From Alphaproteobacteria bacterium (lineage in GTDB: Bacteria; Pseudomonadota; Alphaproteobacteria; Sphingomonadales; Sphingomonadaceae), in NCBI GenBank assembly GCA_018823325.1, contig JAHJIJ010000008.1, forward strand, positions 1 to 64,000: a stretch of 64,000 nt of DNA. The letters are read 5' to 3'. This document shows positions 52,512 through 62,248 of this stretch, piece after piece (within the stretch, counting starts at the first letter, position 1; every line of letters starts with the position of its first letter). The notes under the pieces are model-generated. The model had not been told where the DNA came from. It did no database searches and worked only from the letters and a program-made list of their open reading frames with translations. A program made the position numbers and the translations under genes.

Positions 52512-52841
52512 ATGCCTATAGAGCTTCCCACCGCGATTGCCCGCTACTTCATTGCCGACCAGGATCGAGATGCAGAGGCTGTTGCCCGCTGCTTTACGGA
52601 CAGCGCCATGGTCAAGGATGAGGGGCACAGATATGAGGGGATCGCTGCGATCCGGCAGTGGAAGGCCGACGCCTCCACGAAATACAGCTACACCGCCGAA
52701 CCGTTTTCGATGACCACAGATGGTGACCGCATTGTCGTCACCAGCCATCTCGAAGGCGATTTCCCCGGCAGCCCGGTCGACCTGCGCTACTTCTTCCGCC
52801 TCGAAGGCGACAAGGTGGCGGAACTGGAGATCATCCTGTGA
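52512..52841 (+). CDS. Small NTF2/SnoaL-like protein
   Basis: A 109-residue NTF2-fold protein: [40 protein letters not shown], then a beta sheet ending [10 protein letters not shown]. Such proteins, when paired with an SDR under a LysR gene, often belong to stress or redox cassettes. The ATG at 52512 has AAGGAA upstream. The stop overlaps the next gene by four bases (GTGA). Confidence 0.82.
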   Translation: MPIELPTAIARYFIADQDRDAEAVARCFTDSAMVKDEGHRYEGIAAIRQWKADASTKYSYTAEPFSMTTDGDRIVVTSHLEGDFPGSPVDLRYFFRLEGDKVAELEIIL

Positions 52842-53617
52842 CGCCCTTTCTCACTCTCGCGGGGAAGCGGGCCCTGATCACGTCCGGCACACGTGGCGCA
52901 GGCGCCGCGACGGTCAGCCTGTTCCGGGAGCTCGGCGCACAGGTGCTGACGGCAGCCAGGACCAAGCCCGACGCTCTCCCGGATGAGATGTTCGTGGCCG
53001 CGGACCTGATGACGGCACAGGGTTGTGTCAATCTCGCGGAAGCTGTCGAGGCCCGGATGGGCGGCGTCGACATCATCGTCCACATGCTCGGCGGCTCTTC
53101 GGCTCCTGCAGGTGGCTTCGCGGCGCTTGGCGACGCCGAATGGCGCAGGGAACTGGATCTCAACCTCATGCCGGCGATCAGGCTCGATCGCGAGCTCGTC
53201 CCCGCGATGGTGGCGCGCGGCGATGGCGTTGTCATCCACGTCACCTCGATCCAGCGCGAACTGCCCCTGCCAGAGGCGACGACAGCCTATGCCGCCGCCA
53301 AGGCTGCCCTTTCCACCTATAGCAAGAGCCTTTCAAAAGAGGTCTCTCCGCGCGGCGTTCGCGTCGTGCGTGTCTCCCCCGGTTGGATCGAGACGGAGGC
53401 ATCCATCGAGCTGGCTACGCGGCTGGCGGCAGACCATGGCGGCGACATCGAAGAGGGCAAGAAGCGGATCATGGACTCGCTGGGCGGGATTCCGATCGGT
53501 CGCCCCGCAAAGCCTGAGGAAGTGGCAAGCCTGATCGCCTTCCTGGCATCCGACCGGGCGGGTTCCATCACCGGCACCGAATATGTGATCGATGGCGGGA
53601 CCGTGCCGACGGCCTGA
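52838..53617 (+). CDS. Short-chain dehydrogenase/reductase
   Basis: A 259-residue [15 protein letters not shown] (nucleotide motif near residue 17), HVTSIQREL (catalytic Ser), YAAAKAAL (Tyr-x3-Lys). Its GTG start overlaps the stop of the NTF2 gene, so the two proteins are made together. The substrate is unknown. It is convergent with the MarR gene (12-base gap). Confidence 0.88.
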   Translation: MTPFLTLAGKRALITSGTRGAGAATVSLFRELGAQVLTAARTKPDALPDEMFVAADLMTAQGCVNLAEAVEARMGGVDIIVHMLGGSSAPAGGFAALGDAEWRRELDLNLMPAIRLDRELVPAMVARGDGVVIHVTSIQRELPLPEATTAYAAAKAALSTYSKSLSKEVSPRGVRVVRVSPGWIETEASIELATRLAADHGGDIEEGKKRIMDSLGGIPIGRPAKPEEVASLIAFLASDRAGSITGTEYVIDGGTVPTA

Positions 53618-53628
53618 ACGGCCGCGGC

Positions 53629-54132
53629 TCAAGTCTTCCCGTCGTCCGCTGCCTGTCCGGGCTGTGCCGCAGGCGCAGCCCAGCCGCCGATATGTCGATA
53701 AACGGAATCGCGAAGATGGTTGATCTCACGATTAAGTGCGGCGAGCGCGTCAGCCGTTTGTCCTGAGGCTTCCAGCAATGTGTCGCCAAGGCATCCGGCG
53801 CGGAAGCGGAGACGATTGCCTTCCTCGGTGAGCGCGATGACAACCTGTCGCTCGTTTGCCGGGTTCCGGGTCCGGCGGAGCAAGCCGGCGGCTTCGAGCC
53901 GCTTGAGAAGCGGCGTCAGCGTGCTCGATTCGAGCGCAAGTTGATGAGCGACGCTTCCGACGGTCTGCTCGTCCTGACGCCAGAGGACGTTGAGGACGAG
54001 ATATTGCGGATAGGTCAGCCCGAGCGCGTCGAGCATCGGCTTGTAGGCGCGCTGGATCGCGATCCCTGCCGAATAGATCGCAAAGCAAAGCTGATCCTCC
54101 AGCGGCACGGGCGGGTTGGAATTTTCGGGCAC
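53629..54132 (-). CDS. MarR-family regulator, OhrR-like
   Basis: A 167-residue MarR protein resembling OhrR peroxide/hypochlorite sensors. The N-terminal VPLEDQLCFAIYSAGIAIQRAYKPMLDALGLTYPQYLVL carries the conserved single Cys of OhrR (about residue 16) that is oxidised on sensing, and two Tyr further on. The start is GTG 54132 with AAAGGA upstream; an ORF extending to 54207 crosses the operator. It is divergent from the hydrolase at 54292, with two identical TATCGCGATA palindromes between. Confidence 0.85.
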   Translation of the reverse strand: MPENSNPPVPLEDQLCFAIYSAGIAIQRAYKPMLDALGLTYPQYLVLNVLWRQDEQTVGSVAHQLALESSTLTPLLKRLEAAGLLRRTRNPANERQVVIALTEEGNRLRFRAGCLGDTLLEASGQTADALAALNREINHLRDSVYRHIGGWAAPAAQPGQAADDGKT

Positions 54133-54181
54133 TTCAACGTCCTTTCGCGGTTCGCATAACCACCATAGCCGCCAAAACATA

Positions 54182-54242
54182 TATCGCGATAAATTTCTAC
54201 TGGACAAGCCGCCCCGGTCATGAGATTAAACATATCGCGATA
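54182..54242. promoter_or_regulatory. Twin TATCGCGATA operators between marR and hydrolase
   Basis: The 10-base palindrome TATCGCGATA occurs at 54182-54191 and 54233-54242, both preceded by ACATA. The 51-base distance is about five helical turns, so both face one side. A related half-site (TTATCGACATATA) follows at 54247. A dimeric MarR protein could bind both sites, with simultaneous control of the divergent genes. Confidence 0.6.
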
Positions 54243-54291
54243 ACCATTATCGACATATATTTTAGCCCCTCTCGAGTGAAGGAGTTTTCTC

Positions 54292-55107
54292 ATGCTCAAA
54301 ACGCTTCGGAACATCGTCGTCGCTGCGGCCGCCCTGACCACCTCGCACGCTGTCCTCGCCCAGGCGACCAACGGCCCGGCAAATGCGGACTCAGGAGAAG
54401 TCGTCGCCGCTGCGACAGTGAAAAACATCGTGCTGGTCCACGGCGCTTTTGCGGATGGCTCGGGATGGCGCGGTGTCTATGAGCGGCTCACTGCGCGGGG
54501 CTATCGGGTGACCATCGTCCAGAACCCGTTGACCTCGCTCGCGGACGATGTGGCCGCGACCCGTCGCGCGCTCGATCAGCAGGACGGTCCAGCGATCTTG
54601 GTCGGTCATAGCTGGGGCGGCACGGTCATTACCGAGGCGGGTCTGCATCCGCAGGTACGCGGCCTCGTTTATGTCTCCGCTCTCTCACCGGACGCCGGCG
54701 AGACAACGGCGCAGCAATATGACGGCTACACGACGCCACCCGAATTCGTCATTGAGACGGGCAAGGACGGTTATGGCTTCATCAAGGCCGAAAACTTCGC
54801 CGCGGGATTTGCTGCTGACGCGAGCGAAGCCGATGCTGCTTTTCTCAATGCGTCACAGGTGCCGATCAACATGTCGGTCTTCGGGACCAAGCTCCAGCAG
54901 GCTGCATGGCGGTCCAAGCCGAACTGGGCCGTGATCGCCACTCAGGACAAGGCCTTCGACCAGCGCATGCTGCAAGACATGGCCAAACGCATCGGCGCCA
55001 CGGTCACCAACGTAGCCGCCAGCCACGCCGTCTATTTCACGCAGCCCGAGGTCGTCGCGAACGTGATCGACGAAGCTGCCCGGCAGTCGTCTGCTCGCGC
55101 CCAATAA
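54292..55107 (+). CDS. Secreted alpha/beta hydrolase
   Basis: A 271-residue alpha/beta-hydrolase with a signal peptide (MLKTLRNIVVAAAALTTSHA, cut near VLAQ), so it is periplasmic. The core has VLVHGAFADGSGW, GHSWGGTV (nucleophile Ser, about residue 105), and SHAVYF (His, near 240). Similar enzymes lie beside OhrR-like regulators, where they may split an ester or quench a toxic compound. The twin operators lie 50-110 bases upstream. Confidence 0.88.
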   Translation: MLKTLRNIVVAAAALTTSHAVLAQATNGPANADSGEVVAAATVKNIVLVHGAFADGSGWRGVYERLTARGYRVTIVQNPLTSLADDVAATRRALDQQDGPAILVGHSWGGTVITEAGLHPQVRGLVYVSALSPDAGETTAQQYDGYTTPPEFVIETGKDGYGFIKAENFAAGFAADASEADAAFLNASQVPINMSVFGTKLQQAAWRSKPNWAVIATQDKAFDQRMLQDMAKRIGATVTNVAASHAVYFTQPEVVANVIDEAARQSSARAQ

Positions 55108-55183
55108 GCCCGGCAGCACGCCCCCTACCCGCTCCTCATGCCGCGCCCAAGGCGGCAGAGAGCCGCAAAGAAAGATCGTGACA

Positions 55184-56800
55184 ATGACTTACGGCACCAT
55201 CTCCGGTGATTCCGGGGACTTCGAAAGACGTGCGCGCGAGAATCAGCGCCAGCGCATAGCCAACCTCAAGCCGGCCTATGACTTCGTCATCTGTGGGGCC
55301 GGGTCCGCCGGATCGGTGATCGCGCGGCGCCTCGCCGAGAACCCCGCTTGTAACGTGCTCCTGATCGAAGCTGGCGGCAGCGACGAAGCCGAATCCGTGC
55401 TGGATCCGGCGCTGTGGCCAACGAACCTGGGTAGCCAACGGGATTGGGGCTTCCAGGCAGAGCCCAATCCCCATCTCGATGGTCGCGCAATTTCCATGTC
55501 CATGGGCAAGGGACTGGGCGGTGGCTCCAGCGTGAACGTCATGGTCTGGGCGCGAGGTCATCGCAGCGATTGGGACCATTTCGCAACTGAGTCCGGCGAT
55601 CCGGATTGGGGCTACCAGTCCGTGCTGGATATCTATCGGCGGATCGAGAACTGGCAGGGTGCACCTGATCCGCAATATCGCGGCACAAATGGGCCGGTCT
55701 GGGTCCAGCCTGCCCGAAATCCCAGCCCCCTTGCGGGCGCTCTGCTCGACGCCGCCGAGGCAATGGGCATTCCTCGCTTCGAGAACCCCAATGGCCGAAT
55801 GATGGAAGGCTGCGGCGGCGCAGCCTATACGGATATGCTGGTGCGTGATGGTCGGCGCCACTCGCTCTACCGTGCCTATGTCCGGCCCTTTGCCGACCGG
55901 CCGAACCTGACCATCCTGACTGACACGCTCGTCCGGCGGGTCCTGTTCGACAAGCGTCGCGCCATCGGCGTCGAGATCGAACGTGCGGGGACAGTCTCGG
56001 CCATCCTGGCAGGCACGGAGGTCATCATCTCGACCGGCGCGATCAACACGCCCAAGCTGCTCATGCTCTCCGGCCTGGGCGATCGCGCCGAGCTCGATCG
56101 GCACGGTATTCCGCTCGTCCGGCATCTTCCCGGTGTCGGGCACAACCTGCAGGACCATGTCTCCTTCGGTTGCACATGGGAATATCGTAAGCCGATGCCA
56201 CCGCAAAACAGTGGGAGCGAGGCCACCCTGTACTGGAAGACATGGCCTGAACTCGATGCGCCCGATCTGCTCTTCTGTCAGGTCGAGTTCCCCGTTCCGA
56301 GCGAGCGGACGGCGTTGCGCGGCGTCCCTGCCCATGGCTGGACGATGTTTGCCGGCCTTGCGCATCCGCACAGCCGGGGTCAGGTGCGCCTTAAGTCGGC
56401 GGACCCATCCGCAATGCCCGTTGTCGACGCCAATATGCTGTCCGATCCCCGGGACATGGAAGCCGCCCGCGCTTGCGTGAAGCTCTGCCGCGAGTTGGGC
56501 AACAGCGACTCCTTCCAGCCCTATGTCAGTGTTGAGCGCATTCCGGGCGCAGGCAGCAAGCTCGATGACGACTTCATTCGCGATGCTGCGGTCACCTATT
56601 GGCACCAATGCGGCACCGCCAGAATGGGTCTGGACGATATGGCTGTCGTGGACGCCTCCCTTGCCGTTCACGGCGTGGAAGGCTTGCGCGTCGCCGACGG
56701 ATCGATCCTGCCGCGCGTAACGACTGGCAACACACAAGCGCCTTGCGCTGTCATCGGCGAACGGGCGGCGGACATCCTGCGCCGTGAGCACGGGCTCTGA
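55184..56800 (+). CDS. GMC-family oxidoreductase
   Basis: A 538-residue GMC flavoprotein. VICGAGSAGSVIARRLAE (ADP binding, about residue 32), GGGSSVNVMVWARGH (signature 1), TYWHQCGTARMG (catalytic His, about 462) and NTQAPCAVIGERAADIL. A Cys instead of the usual Ser/Pro appears before GTARMG, as in some alcohol dehydrogenases. ATG 55184 follows GTG 55178; the ribosome site is weak. It lies 77 bases after the hydrolase and could share its transcript. Confidence 0.88.
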   Translation: MTYGTISGDSGDFERRARENQRQRIANLKPAYDFVICGAGSAGSVIARRLAENPACNVLLIEAGGSDEAESVLDPALWPTNLGSQRDWGFQAEPNPHLDGRAISMSMGKGLGGGSSVNVMVWARGHRSDWDHFATESGDPDWGYQSVLDIYRRIENWQGAPDPQYRGTNGPVWVQPARNPSPLAGALLDAAEAMGIPRFENPNGRMMEGCGGAAYTDMLVRDGRRHSLYRAYVRPFADRPNLTILTDTLVRRVLFDKRRAIGVEIERAGTVSAILAGTEVIISTGAINTPKLLMLSGLGDRAELDRHGIPLVRHLPGVGHNLQDHVSFGCTWEYRKPMPPQNSGSEATLYWKTWPELDAPDLLFCQVEFPVPSERTALRGVPAHGWTMFAGLAHPHSRGQVRLKSADPSAMPVVDANMLSDPRDMEAARACVKLCRELGNSDSFQPYVSVERIPGAGSKLDDDFIRDAAVTYWHQCGTARMGLDDMAVVDASLAVHGVEGLRVADGSILPRVTTGNTQAPCAVIGERAADILRREHGL

Positions 56801-56950
56801 CGGCGGCCAGGCTTTAAATGCACTCGCCATCTGGCCGACCTGATTGCCGGCCAGATGGCAGTGCTTGTGCCGTTTTTCTGCCTGATGTGTCCGCGCCGGG
56901 CGTCTCGCCCCGCCCCTCGTTCCGCGACCAAAGCGGACCTGCCGGCTTAA

Positions 56951-58870
56951 TCATGATGCCCGATGATCGTCACGGCGGCTGATTGCGATGACAGCCGACC
57001 GTGGCGGCATCCCTGGCACGAAATCGGGCCAGCCTGTGGATGCGGAGGCCAGGTTGCGGGCGCGTTCGGCGGGATGCTGGATCGAAAGGAACATGGTTTT
57101 GCCATCCGGCGTGAAGGCAGGGCTGCAGCATTCCGCTTGCACCGGCGCTGAGTAGAACAGACGCGGAAGCCCGGTCTCCGGTCCTGCAACATCCATCACC
57201 CATAACCCGTCATGGCCCCGAACACCGGGCCCGTCGCTACACACCCAAAGCCGGCCCGCTGGATCAAAGCCGATATTGTCGGGCTCGACGAACCAGCCTT
57301 CGCGGCTGGTGCCGGGGTGGAAGGTCGCGCCATCGGCTGGATTGGCCGGATCGCCGCACAACAGGAAGACGCGCCAGCCGAACGTGTCCGCTGCGTGATC
57401 CCCGGGCGGGATCATTTCCAGAATATGGCCATGCGCATTGGCGGGGCGCGGATTGGCGGGGTTCACATCGCCCTCGTCGCGCGCGTCATTGCCGGTGAGG
57501 GCAATGAAGATATGGCCGGTGATCGGGTGCGGCTGAAAGCCTTCCGGCGAATCCATGGGCGTCGCGCCGAGCAGATCGGCGGCGCGGCGTGTTTCCATGA
57601 GCACGTCGCCCTGGCTGGAAAAGCCGTTGGCTACGGTCAGCGGTCCCTCGCCGAACACCAATGGCAACCATTGCACCGTGCCGTCCGCATCGAAACGCGC
57701 GACCGACAATATGCCATCATCGAGCAGGTCGCGATTTGCGGCACGGTCGACGTGATTGACCGGCCGGGCGCTGACGAAGCGATAGCAATATTCGAACTCC
57801 CAATCGTCGCCCAGATACACGACGGCCCGCCCGTCCGCCGCGAGCGCGCAATGCGCGCCTTCATGCGCGAACCGCCCGAGCGCGGTGCGCTTCACGGGTG
57901 GCACATCCGGCGCGAAGGGATCGATCTCGACCACCCATTCAAAGCGGTTCGGCTCGTTCGGCGTCACGTCGAAATCGAAGCGATCGTGGAAGCGTGCCCA
58001 GCCATAGCGGCCATGCGGCGACGTTTCATAATGATTGCGTTCCATGTGCGCCCGATCGGGGTGGTGCTCTACATGACCCGCGAAGAAATCCGCCGACCCC
58101 TCCTCGCATGTCAGGATCGTGCCCCAGGGCGTGATACCGCCATTGCAATTGTCATGCGTGCCGAGCACGAGCCGGCCGGCCGGATCAGCCGCTGTGCGGA
58201 GTTTCCCGTGACCAGCCGCAGGGCCGGAGATGCGGATCGGCGTGTCGGCCGTCACGCGGCGATTATGGGGGCTGTCCGTCACGACTTGCCAGGCCCCATC
58301 GGTGCGACGCACCTCAACGACCGAGACGCCGCACGATGCGATGCAGATATCGACCTGCTCGCGCGTTATCTCGGTCGCCACGCGTTCGGCGTCCAGGCCC
58401 GGAAACATCAGCTGCGGCAACGGATATTCGTGGTTCACGACCAGCAGGCCATGATCCGACCGATCCGAGCCGAACGGTAGCGGAAGGAAGGCCGTATAGT
58501 CGTTGTTGATGCCGAACTGCCGCCGCGCCTTGTCGGCATTCTGATGCATCACGTCGAACGCTGGCGCGTCAGGAAAGATCGGGTCCCCCCAGCGGAGCAC
58601 GACCTGCCGCTGATATCCCGGCGGAAGGCGATCGTTCGCTTCTGGCTTCAGTGCGATTTCCTCGAACAGGAAAGGCGCAGCCGCCCCTGCCGCCCGGGTG
58701 GGCACGGGGGCAAACAATGCTGCCCCCGCCACACCAGCCGCACCGAGCAACGCGGTCCGCCGTGAGATCAGCGCCGACAGCGGCGGGCTATCGCTGCGAG
58801 GGCGGAAAGCCCGGCTTGCGCCCTTGTCGTCGCGGACGACCGCAGGCCAACGCTGATCGTCGTCGTGCAT
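56951..58870 (-). CDS. phoX: PhoX-type alkaline phosphatase (DUF839)
   Basis: A 639-residue DUF839/PhoX-family protein. A Tat signal (SRRTALLGAAGVAGAALFAP, about residues 36-55) directs it to the periplasm. The beta-propeller has DNCNGGITPWGTILTCEEG, NHEYPLPQLMFP and GRLWVCSDGPG, the calcium/iron-binding blocks typical of PhoX. It hydrolyses phosphomonoesters. Its ATG overlaps the TGA of the TonB receptor (TGATG), so receptor and phosphatase are co-expressed; together they may import or harvest an organophosphate. Confidence 0.85.
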   Translation of the reverse strand: MHDDDQRWPAVVRDDKGASRAFRPRSDSPPLSALISRRTALLGAAGVAGAALFAPVPTRAAGAAAPFLFEEIALKPEANDRLPPGYQRQVVLRWGDPIFPDAPAFDVMHQNADKARRQFGINNDYTAFLPLPFGSDRSDHGLLVVNHEYPLPQLMFPGLDAERVATEITREQVDICIASCGVSVVEVRRTDGAWQVVTDSPHNRRVTADTPIRISGPAAGHGKLRTAADPAGRLVLGTHDNCNGGITPWGTILTCEEGSADFFAGHVEHHPDRAHMERNHYETSPHGRYGWARFHDRFDFDVTPNEPNRFEWVVEIDPFAPDVPPVKRTALGRFAHEGAHCALAADGRAVVYLGDDWEFEYCYRFVSARPVNHVDRAANRDLLDDGILSVARFDADGTVQWLPLVFGEGPLTVANGFSSQGDVLMETRRAADLLGATPMDSPEGFQPHPITGHIFIALTGNDARDEGDVNPANPRPANAHGHILEMIPPGDHAADTFGWRVFLLCGDPANPADGATFHPGTSREGWFVEPDNIGFDPAGRLWVCSDGPGVRGHDGLWVMDVAGPETGLPRLFYSAPVQAECCSPAFTPDGKTMFLSIQHPAERARNLASASTGWPDFVPGMPPRSAVIAISRRDDHRAS

Positions 58871-61758
58871 CAGAATGAGGCGTTGACGCCGAAGGTCACG
58901 GTCCGTCCGGTATAGGTGGCGCCCTCCAGATAACGGCTGCCCTCGCCATAACGCTCATCCACGATCGGATCCTTGCCGCTGTTGAGGATGTCCACGGCGT
59001 TGACGAACAGCTTCAGCTTCGGCGTGATCGCATAACGGATCTGGCCATCGAGCGAACCATAAGGTTCTTCGGCAATGCGCGTGTTGTAGCTGGAGAAGCG
59101 CACCGCCTGACGGTCACGCCAGCTATAGGCCAAGGTACTTTCAATGCCATATTTCTGATAGGTGAGCGCGCTGGTGAAGATCGTCTCCGGCGCATTGAAG
59201 AAATCGCCCTTGCCGACGCCTTCGACGCCGGTGTCCGCCTCGCTGCGCTGGAAGGTCGCGTTGGCATAAATGCCAAGGCCGCCGAGCGCGCCGGGCAGGT
59301 TTGTGAACTGGCTCACAAGATTGAACTCAATGCCGTAGATTTCAGCGGATTTGCCGTTGGTGTATGTGATGACATCATCGATCACCTTGCCCGCGAGGCG
59401 TGGGTCATTCTCGAACCTGGCGCGGTCCCCCTCGGTTTCGGGCGCGATGCCGCTGAAGATGAAATGGTCGATCTTCTTGTAGAAGACACCGCCGGAGATC
59501 AGGCCGATGGTGCCGAAATAGCGCTCGACGCTCAGATCGAAATTATAGGCATAAGCAGGCTTGAGCCCCGGATTGCCGAGGGTGACATCGACTTCGCCAT
59601 CCTCTTCCTCAATCTCGGTCGCGCCGGCGATATACAGCGGCTCGGGCCGTGCGATCGATGTGTAAAACGCGCCGCGCACGACGAAATTGCTCGAGGCGCG
59701 ATAGTTGATCTGCAGACGGGGCAGCACGCTGGTATAGTTCGCCTTGCCCTGCACCTTGTTGAACACCGGATCCTGATCTTCCAGTTCGATGACCTCGAAA
59801 TTGTCCGCCGTCACCCGCGTATGGTCGAGGCGCAGACCGCCGAGCACTTCCAGCTTGCCCCAGATCGCCTTGCCCATGACATAGGCGGCGTAGGTGTCTT
59901 CGGTGCTGGTGTAACTGTCCTCATCCTGCGGGATCGCGCCATCCTCGACATATTCGTTCACATAATCGGAGCTGCCATCGATGAGGGTCTGCGCGTAATT
60001 GCGCCAGTCCTTCACATTGCCGATGTCGAGTGACAGATAGGGCGCATAAGGAGCGCCGACTGCGCTCGTATCGACCAGCCGGCCCGTGCCGAACTGGTTG
60101 AGCGTCAGCGGCCCGGTCAACTCCATGACATTGCCTTCGATCAGTGTCCGCTTGGCCCGCTCGACCTTCACGCCCGCCTTGATCGACCGCAGCCAGGATG
60201 CTGCCGGCTCGTAGGTCACGTTCAGATGGGCTGCGTAGCGCTCCTCCTTCGAGGTATCGATGTCGATATCGTTATAGCCCAGCTCATAGCCGTCCGGATC
60301 GGCAATCGCGGCGCGATCGGCCGCTGTCAGATTGGGCTGGGGGAAGCGCCCCGAGAAATCATAGTCGAACAGGTTGCTTTCCAGCTCCTTGGTGAAGGCC
60401 ACCTCGTTGTCGAACGGCTCTTCCCGCTTCGCGGTGGAATAGCCGACGCCATAATCGAAGGTGAAGCCGCCCGTGCGCGTCACCCCGTTCAACACATAGG
60501 CCTGTTGCGTCAGCTCGGTCTCTTCATATTGGTTGAAGATGTTGACGCTGCCCGGCTCGGTCAGGATCAGATTGCCATCGTCGTCATATTCGTCGGTGCC
60601 GCCCTCGAAATATTGCGCGCGGCTCAGTTCCTTGTCGAACAGGCGATTGAAGCTGCCCTTGAAGGTGAACTCGGTGGTATCGGTCGCTGCCCAGTTCAGC
60701 GCGACATTGGCCGAGATCGTTTCGCGGTCATTCTCATATTCGGTCTGGTGAAATTGCAGCGGCGTCACACCGCTGGATGGATCATCCTCGACGAAGCTCA
60801 GATAATCCTCGTCCTGATAGAAGACGAAGCCCTTGGTCTGACGCTTGGAATAAGCGCCGGAAACGAGGATACCGAACTGCTGATCCGCACCGAACTTGGT
60901 CGCGACCGTCGCCTGCACCTGAGGCTGAACTTCTCCGGCGAGATCATGGTGGAAGCCGGCGACGGTGAGATCGGCCACGGACTTGCGATAATCGAACGCC
61001 GTCGCCGTCTCCAGCACGACCGCGCCGCCGATGCCGTCGGCATCCTGATCGGGCAGCAGCGTCTTGTGGACCGTGATCGAGGAGAGCGCACTCGTCTGGA
61101 TCATATCCAGCGGAACCCGGCGATTTTCCTTTTCCGGCTGGGCTGCGTTCATGCCGTTGATCTGCGTGTTGTTGAGGCCGCTATCGAGCCCGCGGATCGA
61201 GATGTAGCGCCCCTCACCCGCATCGACTTCGCGCTGCACCGACACACCCGGGACGCGACGCAGCGATTCAGCCGCGTTGAGATCCGGGAAGCGACCGGCC
61301 TGGTCGGCGGAAACGACGTTGCGGGTATTGTCCGCCGAGCGCTGCTCGCTCAGCGCCTTGGCTTGCGCAGCGCGCTGGCCGGTGACGGTGATCTCCGCGG
61401 CGGCGCCTGAGCCCAGCTCGATGTCATGCGATGCAGTTTCGCCAGCCTTGGCCGTCACTTGAAGCGTGTGCGATGGCAGGCCGATATAGTCGACGCGGAG
61501 CGTATAGGTGCCGCCAGGTACGGCGCCGAAACGATACAGACCCTGATCGTTGGTGACGCTGGTCTCCCCTGTTTCCACGATCATAACCGTCGCACCGGAC
61601 AGCATCGCGCCATTGTCCGCCTGCGACACATGACCGGTCAGGACAGACGCCGTCGATTGGGCAAGTGCTGGCGTCGCAGGCAGCGCAATGGCGGCAAACG
61701 CCACGCCCCCCAAAAGGCGAGCGGCGAGATGGACGATCGATCTGGAAGCTGTAGGCAT
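58870..61758 (-). CDS. TonB-dependent receptor with N-terminal CarboxypepD-like domain
   Basis: A 962-residue outer-membrane receptor. The signal peptide (MPTASRSIVHLAARLLGG, cut near ALAQSTA) starts at the ATG 61758 with GCGGGGGAAAG before it. A carboxypeptidase-regulatory-like domain (SVLTGHVSQADNGAMLSGA, about residues 35-115) precedes the plug (NVVSADQAGRFPDLNAAESLRRVPGVSVQRE) and a barrel that ends in Phe (VTFGVNASF). This type commonly imports glycans, but here it is fused into an operon with PhoX. The preceding 300 bases contain no clear pho box. Confidence 0.92.
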   Translation of the reverse strand: MPTASRSIVHLAARLLGGVAFAAIALPATPALAQSTASVLTGHVSQADNGAMLSGATVMIVETGETSVTNDQGLYRFGAVPGGTYTLRVDYIGLPSHTLQVTAKAGETASHDIELGSGAAAEITVTGQRAAQAKALSEQRSADNTRNVVSADQAGRFPDLNAAESLRRVPGVSVQREVDAGEGRYISIRGLDSGLNNTQINGMNAAQPEKENRRVPLDMIQTSALSSITVHKTLLPDQDADGIGGAVVLETATAFDYRKSVADLTVAGFHHDLAGEVQPQVQATVATKFGADQQFGILVSGAYSKRQTKGFVFYQDEDYLSFVEDDPSSGVTPLQFHQTEYENDRETISANVALNWAATDTTEFTFKGSFNRLFDKELSRAQYFEGGTDEYDDDGNLILTEPGSVNIFNQYEETELTQQAYVLNGVTRTGGFTFDYGVGYSTAKREEPFDNEVAFTKELESNLFDYDFSGRFPQPNLTAADRAAIADPDGYELGYNDIDIDTSKEERYAAHLNVTYEPAASWLRSIKAGVKVERAKRTLIEGNVMELTGPLTLNQFGTGRLVDTSAVGAPYAPYLSLDIGNVKDWRNYAQTLIDGSSDYVNEYVEDGAIPQDEDSYTSTEDTYAAYVMGKAIWGKLEVLGGLRLDHTRVTADNFEVIELEDQDPVFNKVQGKANYTSVLPRLQINYRASSNFVVRGAFYTSIARPEPLYIAGATEIEEEDGEVDVTLGNPGLKPAYAYNFDLSVERYFGTIGLISGGVFYKKIDHFIFSGIAPETEGDRARFENDPRLAGKVIDDVITYTNGKSAEIYGIEFNLVSQFTNLPGALGGLGIYANATFQRSEADTGVEGVGKGDFFNAPETIFTSALTYQKYGIESTLAYSWRDRQAVRFSSYNTRIAEEPYGSLDGQIRYAITPKLKLFVNAVDILNSGKDPIVDERYGEGSRYLEGATYTGRTVTFGVNASF

Positions 61759-62065
61759 GACTTTCCCCCGCGCTCCAGCACCCGTCCGGAGCGGCATTAT
61801 GCGAATAAACCGCGATTACGTGATGGCAGCCTCTAAGCCCTGGTTCGCGTCACGCCCACGGCGCCGTTATCACCGGCGGCTATCGGGTGGGCTGCGCGTC
61901 GAAAGTTGCCGGCAAGCTGTACGGGGGCGGTTAACGATGGAATGTTGCAGTTTCGGGACGGAGGCACCTGCATCCTGCAATCAATCAGGATGATCTCCGC
62001 CGCACGCCGCCAAGTTGCCATCACCAACTTGTCGACGGCCTGTCACGCACAGGCAGTGCATTATA
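61759..62065. other. Promoter region of the TonB receptor-phoX operon
   Basis: About 300 bases with no gene. CAAGTTG-CCATCAC-CAACTTG is a perfect 7-bp inverted repeat at 62011-62031, followed by GCCTGT-CACGC-ACAGGC at 62038-62054. Both lie next to the ADH fragment and might be its old promoter operators or serve the receptor gene. A pho box is not recognisable. Confidence 0.4.
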
Positions 62066-62248
62066 GCGAGCGGTGTTGTGGACCTCGCCGTCGGCGATCA
62101 TGGCGTGCTCAGTTTCAGCAGCTGCGGACATTGTCCGTCCTGCCACGATCAGGATCCGGCCTATTACCATCACTGGTTTCCGCTGAACTTCGGCGGCAGG
62201 CGAGTGGACGGCTCGACTGGTCTCAGCGATGCGACTGGCCAGCCGGTC
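62066..62248 (+). pseudogene. Zinc alcohol dehydrogenase fragment (aryl-alcohol dehydrogenase-like)
   Basis: About 60 codons encode VDLAVGDHGVLSFSSCGHCP, SCHDQDPAYYHHW and FPLNFGGRRVDG, which is the structural-zinc loop region of medium-chain aryl-alcohol dehydrogenases (GDHVVLSF-SCG-CPSC). The rest of the gene is missing on both sides, so it is a decayed remnant. The fourth zinc-loop Cys has become Tyr (AYYHH). It is joined directly to an IS3 transposase remnant. Confidence 0.65.

Noticed and set aside
61798..62060. Pho box upstream of the TonB receptor-phoX operon
   Set aside because: Only a single CTGTCAC-like half-site is seen; there is no tandem CTGTCAT-N4-CTGTCAT pair.
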